From: JAHEEL01 sp039715165
GTDB taxonomy: Bacteria > Actinomycetota > Acidimicrobiia > Spongiisociales > UBA5794
Reading direction: 5' to 3'
Length of the DNA stretch: 18,065 nt
NCBI GenBank assembly: GCA_039715165.1
Contig: JBDLHX010000045.1
Coordinates: 1 to 18,065, forward strand
Shown here in pieces: positions 13,509-18,065 of the stretch. Position 1 is the first letter of the stretch, and each line of letters opens with the position of its first letter. The notes below the pieces were generated by a model. That model had not been told where the DNA came from. It saw nothing but the letters and a program-made list of their open reading frames with translations, and searched no databases. Made by a program: the position numbers and the translations under genes.

Positions 13509-13526
13509 AGTGAGTAAGTACTCACT
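13509..13526. promoter_or_regulatory. 18-bp palindromic operator candidate for the TetR-family regulator
   Basis: AGTGAGTA and TACTCACT are perfect 8-bp reverse-complement arms separated by AG. The palindrome lies 18 bp upstream of tetR and covers the region where the -35 of the tetR promoter should sit, given the -10 at 13533. Inverted repeats of this size and position are typical TetR-family sites and imply autorepression together with control of the exporter genes. Confidence 0.75.
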
Positions 13527-13532
13527 CAGTGT

Positions 13533-13538
13533 TAGGGT
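13533..13538 (+). promoter_or_regulatory. Candidate -10 element (TAGGGT) of a leaderless promoter for the tetR-exporter operon
   Basis: TAGGGT is followed by CGGCCC and the GTG at 13545, a 6-nt spacing. The palindrome at 13509-13526 ends 6 bp before it. The transcript would begin at or next to the start codon of tetR. Confidence 0.5.
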
Positions 13539-13544
13539 CGGCCC

Positions 13545-14153
13545 GTGGACGCAGTACACCACCGCGCCAAGCCGCTCCCGCCCGACGATCGCCGCCGAGC
13601 CATCATCGATGCGGTCACCCCCCTCCTCCTCGAAAAGGGAACGGCGGTGACTTCGCGCGAGATGGCCGAAGCAGCAGGCATCGCCGAAGGAACCATCTTC
13701 CGAGTCTTCCCCGACAAGCGCTCGGTCATCATCGCTGCCATCAAGGCCACGATGGACCCGGAGCCAATCAGCGAAGCCCTCGGCGCCATCCCGACGGAGA
13801 ACCCCCTCGAGCGGCAGCTCGAGGCGGCGGCCGACGTGCTGCTGGACCGCAGCGCCCGGGTCGCTGCGCTCATCGGCGCCCTCCGCACCGCCGGATCGAC
13901 CGGGGGCAAGAAACCGGCCGGCGCACAACGGGTCGTCGCCGAATCGAATGCGGCGGTCCTCGACAGCCTCACCGAACTGTTTGACCGCCATGCCGACCGG
14001 CTGCGCGTGGCACCGGCCCGCGCGGCATTCGCCTTCCGGGGGTTCATCTTCGCCAACGCTCATCCGATGCTGACGGCGCAGGAACGTCCGGATGCCTCCG
14101 AGATCGTCGACCTGGTCCTGCGCGGCGTGCTCGATGCGGAGCATTCTTCCTGA
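13545..14153 (+). CDS. TetR/AcrR-family transcriptional regulator
   Basis: A 202-aa repressor-type protein. The N-terminal DNA-binding domain (about 15-65) has RRRAIIDAVTPLLLEKG, then the helix-turn-helix VTSREMAEAAGIAEGTIFRVFPDKRSVI, a classic TetR pattern. The C-terminal 130 residues form the variable ligand-binding and dimer domain (LERQLEAAADVLLDRSARVAALIGALR). It starts at GTG 13545 on an apparently leaderless transcript. Its stop shares one base with the start of the first exporter gene (TGATG), so regulator and exporter are co-transcribed and coupled. The palindrome just upstream is the likely operator. By analogy with similar operons, the ligand is probably a compound the exporter expels; its identity is unknown. 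Confidence 0.93.
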   Translation: MDAVHHRAKPLPPDDRRRAIIDAVTPLLLEKGTAVTSREMAEAAGIAEGTIFRVFPDKRSVIIAAIKATMDPEPISEALGAIPTENPLERQLEAAADVLLDRSARVAALIGALRTAGSTGGKKPAGAQRVVAESNAAVLDSLTELFDRHADRLRVAPARAAFAFRGFIFANAHPMLTAQERPDASEIVDLVLRGVLDAEHSS

Positions 14154-15886
14154 TGCTGATTCGCATCCTCCGCCGCTACCTCCTGCCGTATCGGCGCGAG
14201 ATGGCGATCGTCGTGGCGTTGCAACTCGTCGCAACGATCGCCGCGCTCACCCTGCCGACCCTCAACGCCGACATCATCGACACCGGCGTCGTCCAGGGCG
14301 ACACCGGCTACATCCTGAGGATGGGCGGGTGGATGCTGGCGGTGTCGCTCGTCCAGGTCCTGAGCACGATCATCGCCGTCTACTTCGGCGCCCGCACCGC
14401 CATGGCATTCGGACGCGACGTCCGGTCGGCGTTCTTCCGCCGGGTCATGACGTTCTCCAGCCGGGAGGTGGCACGCTTCGGCGCACCGACGCTCCTCACC
14501 CGCAACACGAACGACGTCCAGCAGGTTCAGATGGTCGTCCTCACCACCTTCACGATGCTCGTCACCGCACCGATCATGATGGTCGGCGGCGTCTTCATGG
14601 CCGTGCGTGAGGACGCCGGACTCTCCTGGCTGATCCTGGCGCTCGTCCCGATCCTCGCTCTCGTCATCTGGTTCATCCTGTCGCACATGATCCCCGGATT
14701 CCGGCTCATGCAGGGACGCCTCGACTCCGTCAACCAGGTCCTGCGAGAGCAGATCACCGGCATCCGGGTGATCCGGGCCTTCGTCAGGGAACCGTTCGAG
14801 ACCGATCGCTTCGGCGGTGCGAACACCGACCTGACCGACGTGTCGATCTACGTCGGACGATGGATGGCCGCCATCTTCCCGTCTGTGATGCTCGTGATGA
14901 ACCTGTCGAGCGTTGCTGTGCTGTGGTTCGGCGGCTTGCGGATCGACTCGGGAGCGATGCAGATCGGGTCCCTCACGGCGTTCCTCACCTACATCATCCA
15001 GATCCTCATGTCGGTGATGATGTCCACCATGATGTTCGTGCTCCTCCCCCGAGCCGCCGTCTCCGCCGACCGTCTCGGCGAAGTGCTCGAGACCGAATCG
15101 TCGGTGGTGCCGCCGGTCGACGGAGCGACCGAGCTCCCCGGTCACAGCATCGTCGAGTTCGATCACACCGGCTTCCACTACCCCGGCGCCGAACATCCCG
15201 TCTTGGGTGACATCGCGTTCACCGCACGGCGGGGCGAGACGACTGCCGTCATAGGCTCGACCGGGGCCGGAAAGACGACGCTCCTCAACCTCATTCCCCG
15301 CCTGTTCGACGCCACTGAGGGTCAGGTTCACGTCGACGGCGTCGCCGTGAGCGACATCGACCCGGAGGCTCTGTGGAACAAGATCGGGTTCGTGCCGCAG
15401 ACGGTGTACCTCTTCTCCGGAACCGTTGCCTCGAACCTCCGGCACGGCAAACCCGATGCCACCGAGGATGAGATGTGGGAAGCGCTCGAGATCGCCCAAG
15501 CCCGGGACTTCGTCGAGGCGATGCCCGACGGGCTCGACTCCCCCATCGCGCAGGGCGGCACGAACGTGTCGGGCGGCCAGCGTCAGCGCCTCGCGATCGC
15601 GAGGGCGCTCATCCGCCGACCGGAGATCTACCTGTTCGACGACTCGTTCTCCGCCCTCGACGTCACCACCGACGCCCGGCTCCGGCACGCCCTGCAACCC
15701 GTGACCGCCGACGCCACCGTGATCATCGTGGCGCAACGGGTCGCCACGATCATGGACGCCGACCAGATCGTCGTCCTCGAAGACGGCGGCGTCGTCGGCC
15801 TCGGCACACACGACGAGCTGCTCGCGACCTGCGAGCCGTATCGAGAGATCGTCGACTCCCAACTGGGAGCAGAGGTGCCGTCATGA
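14153..15886 (+). CDS. Heterodimeric ABC exporter subunit with degenerate catalytic site
   Basis: A 577-aa fused TMD-NBD half-transporter. The six-span membrane domain covers about 1-305 and the ATPase domain about 335-577. Walker A is GSTGAGKTT (368-376), the Q-loop VPQTVYLF, and the signature NVSGGQRQR (471-479) is canonical. Walker B ends LFDDSFSALD, with Asp497 replacing the catalytic Glu, and the H-loop reads IIVAQRVATI, with Gln528 replacing His. These two changes are known from the degenerate-site subunit of heterodimeric exporters such as TM287/288 and BmrCD. The partner is encoded immediately downstream with a 4-bp overlap (ATGA). The pair likely exports hydrophobic drugs or lipids from the cytoplasmic membrane. 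It is coupled to tetR upstream by a 1-bp overlap. Confidence 0.94.
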   Translation: MLIRILRRYLLPYRREMAIVVALQLVATIAALTLPTLNADIIDTGVVQGDTGYILRMGGWMLAVSLVQVLSTIIAVYFGARTAMAFGRDVRSAFFRRVMTFSSREVARFGAPTLLTRNTNDVQQVQMVVLTTFTMLVTAPIMMVGGVFMAVREDAGLSWLILALVPILALVIWFILSHMIPGFRLMQGRLDSVNQVLREQITGIRVIRAFVREPFETDRFGGANTDLTDVSIYVGRWMAAIFPSVMLVMNLSSVAVLWFGGLRIDSGAMQIGSLTAFLTYIIQILMSVMMSTMMFVLLPRAAVSADRLGEVLETESSVVPPVDGATELPGHSIVEFDHTGFHYPGAEHPVLGDIAFTARRGETTAVIGSTGAGKTTLLNLIPRLFDATEGQVHVDGVAVSDIDPEALWNKIGFVPQTVYLFSGTVASNLRHGKPDATEDEMWEALEIAQARDFVEAMPDGLDSPIAQGGTNVSGGQRQRLAIARALIRRPEIYLFDDSFSALDVTTDARLRHALQPVTADATVIIVAQRVATIMDADQIVVLEDGGVVGLGTHDELLATCEPYREIVDSQLGAEVPS

Positions 15887-17910
15887 GCCGCCCACCGACG
15901 ATGAAGAAGACCGAGCGGATCGAGATCCAGGGCGGCGGGCACGGCCGCGGCGGCCCGTTCGGCAGTGCCATGGTCGGCCAGAAGGCCATGCATTTCGGCC
16001 CGTCGCTCCGCCGCCTCGCCGGGCGCCTGCGGCCGGAGATGGCGAAGGTCATCGCGCTGTTCGCCGCCGGCGTCACCAGCGTCGCCCTCGCCTCGATCGG
16101 CCCGAAGGTGCTGGGTCGGGCGACCGACATCATCTTCTCCGGCGTCGTCGGCAAGCTCCTCCCCGAGGGCATGACGAAGGCGCAGGCGATCGATTCGTTG
16201 AGCGCGTCAGGGCGGGACCAGATCGCCGCCATGCTCGGCGGCGTCGACGCCGTCCCCGGTCAGGGCATCGACTTCACCGCCCTCCGCCACATTCTCCTCA
16301 TCGTTCTCGGCATCTACATCGCGTCGTCCCTCTTCCAGTTCCTACAGGCTTACCTGATCAACGACGTCGTCCAGCACACGATGCTGCGACTCCGCTCGGA
16401 GGTCGAGGGCAAGATCAACGGGCTGCCGCTGCGCTACTTCGACAGGGTGCCGCGCGGCGAACTGCTCAGCCGGGTGACGAACGACATCGACAACGTCGCG
16501 CAGAGCATGCAGCAGACGATGAGCCAGCTCCTCAACTCGCTGCTCACCGTCGTGTTCGTCTTCGGGATGATGCTGTGGATCTCATGGTCGCTGGCGTTGA
16601 TCGCCCTCGTCACGATCCCGCTGACCATCCTGGTCGCGGCGATCGTGATGCGGCGATCCCAGTCGAAGTTCATCGACCAGTGGCGCCGGACCGGCAATGT
16701 CAACGCTCAGGTCGAGGAGGCATTCACCGGGCACACCCTCGTGAAGGTCTTCGGCCGTCAGAACGAAGTACAGGAAGCGTTCGACGACGAGAACGAGGAG
16801 CTGTTCCGCGCCAGCTTCGGCGCCCAGTTCCTCTCCGGGCTGATCATGCCGATCGCGATGTTCATCGGGAACCTCAACTATGTGATCATCGCCGTGCTCG
16901 GCGGCCTTCGCGTCGCGAGCGGAACGATGAGCCTGGGAGACGTGCAGGCGTTCATCCAGTACTCCCGCCAGTTCACCCGGCCGATCACGCAGATCGCGTC
17001 GATGGTCAACCTCCTCCAGTCGGGTGTCGCGTCGATCGAGCGCGTGTTCGAATTGCTCGACGCAGAGGACGAGCCGCCCGACACCGGCCTCACCGAGCCG
17101 TCGAAGGTCACCCACGGAACGGTGGCGTTCGAGGACGTGTCGTTCCGGTACGTCGACGACCAGCCCCTGATCGACCATGTGAACTTCACCGTCGATCCCG
17201 GGCACACGGTGGCGATCGTCGGACCGACCGGCGCCGGCAAGACGACGCTCGTCAACCTCGTCATGCGGTTCTACGAACTCGACGCCGGGCGGATCACGCT
17301 CGACAGCGTCGACATCGCGACGATGCGCCGCGCCGATCTCCGGTCGCAGACCGGCATGGTGCTCCAGGACACCTGGCTGTTCGAGGGGACGATCCGCGAC
17401 AACATCCGCTACGGCCGCCTCGACGCGACCGACGAAGAGGTCCTCGAAGCGGCACGGGCCACCTACGTCGACCGGTTCGTCGGTGCCCTCCCCAACGGCT
17501 ACGACACGACCATCGACAACGAGGGCGGGACGGTCAGCGCGGGTGAGAAGCAGCTCATCACGATCGCCCGGGCATTCCTCGCCGACCCGGCGCTCCTCAT
17601 CCTCGACGAGGCGACGAGCTCGGTCGATACCCGCACCGAGTCACTCGTGCAGCACGCCATGTCGGCGCTGCGGGCCGACCGGACGAGCTTCGTCATCGCC
17701 CACCGGCTCTCGACGATCCGCGACGCCGACCTGATCCTCGTCATGGAAGACGGCCGCATCGTCGAGCAGGGGAACCACACCGAGCTCCTCGAACTCGGCG
17801 GCGCCTACGCCCGCCTCTACGAGTCCCAATTCATCGGCCCCGACGTGGAACTCAACGAAGTAGCCGTGTCTGCCGAACTCCCGGACGGCGAGCCGGGAAT
17901 GCCCACCTAG
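15883..17910 (+). CDS. Heterodimeric ABC exporter subunit with catalytic Walker B and degenerate signature
   Basis: A 675-aa half-transporter, partner of the preceding gene. A glycine-rich cytoplasmic N-terminus (about 1-40, GGGHGRGGPFG) is followed by a six-span TMD to about 385 and an NBD at about 410-650. Between spans 1 and 2 there is an extra segment of about 50 residues (about 86-135), probably extracytoplasmic. Walker A is GPTGAGKTT (447-455), Walker B LLILDEATSS with the catalytic Glu576, and the H-loop FVIAHRLSTI has His607. The signature is VSAGEKQL (551-558), not SGGQ. This degenerate signature faces the degenerate Walker B and H-loop of the first subunit, so all deviations fall in one ATP site. 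ATG 15883 is chosen over the longer open frame, because it overlaps the upstream stop by 4 bp and matches family length. Confidence 0.94.
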   Translation: MSRPPTMKKTERIEIQGGGHGRGGPFGSAMVGQKAMHFGPSLRRLAGRLRPEMAKVIALFAAGVTSVALASIGPKVLGRATDIIFSGVVGKLLPEGMTKAQAIDSLSASGRDQIAAMLGGVDAVPGQGIDFTALRHILLIVLGIYIASSLFQFLQAYLINDVVQHTMLRLRSEVEGKINGLPLRYFDRVPRGELLSRVTNDIDNVAQSMQQTMSQLLNSLLTVVFVFGMMLWISWSLALIALVTIPLTILVAAIVMRRSQSKFIDQWRRTGNVNAQVEEAFTGHTLVKVFGRQNEVQEAFDDENEELFRASFGAQFLSGLIMPIAMFIGNLNYVIIAVLGGLRVASGTMSLGDVQAFIQYSRQFTRPITQIASMVNLLQSGVASIERVFELLDAEDEPPDTGLTEPSKVTHGTVAFEDVSFRYVDDQPLIDHVNFTVDPGHTVAIVGPTGAGKTTLVNLVMRFYELDAGRITLDSVDIATMRRADLRSQTGMVLQDTWLFEGTIRDNIRYGRLDATDEEVLEAARATYVDRFVGALPNGYDTTIDNEGGTVSAGEKQLITIARAFLADPALLILDEATSSVDTRTESLVQHAMSALRADRTSFVIAHRLSTIRDADLILVMEDGRIVEQGNHTELLELGGAYARLYESQFIGPDVELNEVAVSAELPDGEPGMPT

Positions 17911-18065
17911 TCCGCGATGTCGGCGACCGTTGCCTCGGTCAGCGTGATCAGATCACCGGGCGCGATCTCGACCTGCAGTCCCCGCTGCCCGGCGGAGACG
18001 AACACGGTGTCGAGAAGCTCCACGGTTTCGTCGACGAAGAAGGGCATCCGGCGCCGCTGACCGAA
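17907..18065 (-). CDS. YbaK/EbsC-family aminoacyl-tRNA deacylase, C-terminal part
   Basis: The last 52 codons of a minus-strand gene whose start lies beyond the right edge. The translation includes MPFFVDETVELLDTVFVS, then AGQRGLQVEIAPGDLITLTEATVADIAD. This matches the C-terminal strand-helix end of YbaK-type proteins (V.DE.....D.VFVSAG.RG.Q..L.P.DL..LT.A.VADI). Family members hydrolyse mischarged aminoacyl-tRNAs, such as Cys-tRNA(Pro), in the cytoplasm. Its TAG (17909-17907) and the TAG of the exporter gene (17908-17910) share the palindrome CTAG, so the two genes end on each other. The subfamily (YbaK, ProX or another) cannot be decided without the N-terminal part. Confidence 0.75.
   Translation of the reverse strand, partial: FGQRRRMPFFVDETVELLDTVFVSAGQRGLQVEIAPGDLITLTEATVADIAD

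Noticed and set aside
14060..15862. A 600-codon minus-strand open frame
   Set aside because: It is antisense to tetR and the first exporter subunit and is very rich in His, Asp, Glu and Arg without recognisable domains, as expected for a shadow frame in GC-rich DNA.
15475..15882. N-terminal extension of the second exporter subunit (open frame from 15475)
   Set aside because: This part is Arg/Pro/Asp-rich out-of-frame reading of the first exporter subunit. Homology starts at ATG 15883, which overlaps the previous stop by 4 bp.
13509..18065. A defence island or new multi-gene system around the exporter
   Set aside because: The TetR regulator and heterodimeric exporter form a standard efflux operon. 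No toxin, nuclease, helicase or reverse transcriptase is associated with them in this window.

Overview
The window looks like chromosomal DNA of a high-GC Gram-positive bacterium (Actinomycetota). It may be an uncultured lineage of the Acidimicrobiia type, but that finer placement is only a guess. The signs are strong G/C preference at third codon positions, many GTG/TTG starts, a LURP-one family protein typical of actinobacteria, a transketolase/AceE-like E1 protein, and many apparent leaderless promoters (TANNNT, then 6-7 nt, then the start codon). I see no insertion sequence, phage gene, CRISPR array, rRNA or tRNA. No gene-free stretch exceeds about 150 bp.

Left part (1-2323, all minus strand): a truncated hotdog-fold acyl-CoA thioesterase; the tRNA wobble methyltransferase TrmL; a 199-aa protein with the spaced Asp and Glu-X-Lys pattern of PD-(D/E)XK nucleases; a 122-aa single-span membrane protein; and a 96-aa three-span membrane protein. 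Between the last two lies a short broken copy of the promoter and first 12 codons of the 199-aa gene. A 35-bp array of degenerate 7-bp repeats fills most of the gap between trmL and the 199-aa gene.

Middle part (2417-8648): an acyl-CoA dehydrogenase and a double-hotdog thioesterase form a plus-strand pair for acyl-CoA metabolism. They converge, with a 46-bp overlap, on an enolase-superfamily gene of the NSAR/OSBS (MenC) type. That gene is head-to-head with a 773-aa thiamine-diphosphate E1 enzyme related to homodimeric pyruvate dehydrogenase and transketolase. Next is an FTR1/EfeU iron permease behind a near-perfect 24-bp palindrome, without EfeO or EfeB partners here.

Right part (8656-18065): a three-gene ABC-2 exporter operon on the minus strand (ATPase, then two permeases, with 4-bp stop/start overlaps) is divergent from a LURP-one protein. 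An orphan MalK/UgpC-type ATPase with altered signature and H-loop is divergent from a TetR regulator. The TetR gene has an 18-bp palindrome over its expected -35 region and leads a tightly coupled operon for a heterodimeric multidrug-type ABC exporter. That exporter's sequence deviations all fall in one of its two ATP sites. The window ends in the C-terminus of a YbaK-type aminoacyl-tRNA deacylase on the minus strand.

The most interesting points are the leaderless/leadered promoter split, the duplicated N-terminal remnant, the heptad repeat, the candidate operators before the iron permease and tetR, and the non-canonical ABC ATPases. Nothing seen is clearly a new multi-gene defence or metabolic system. 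The PD-(D/E)XK-like gene with its decayed partial copy is the best candidate for uncharacterised biology.
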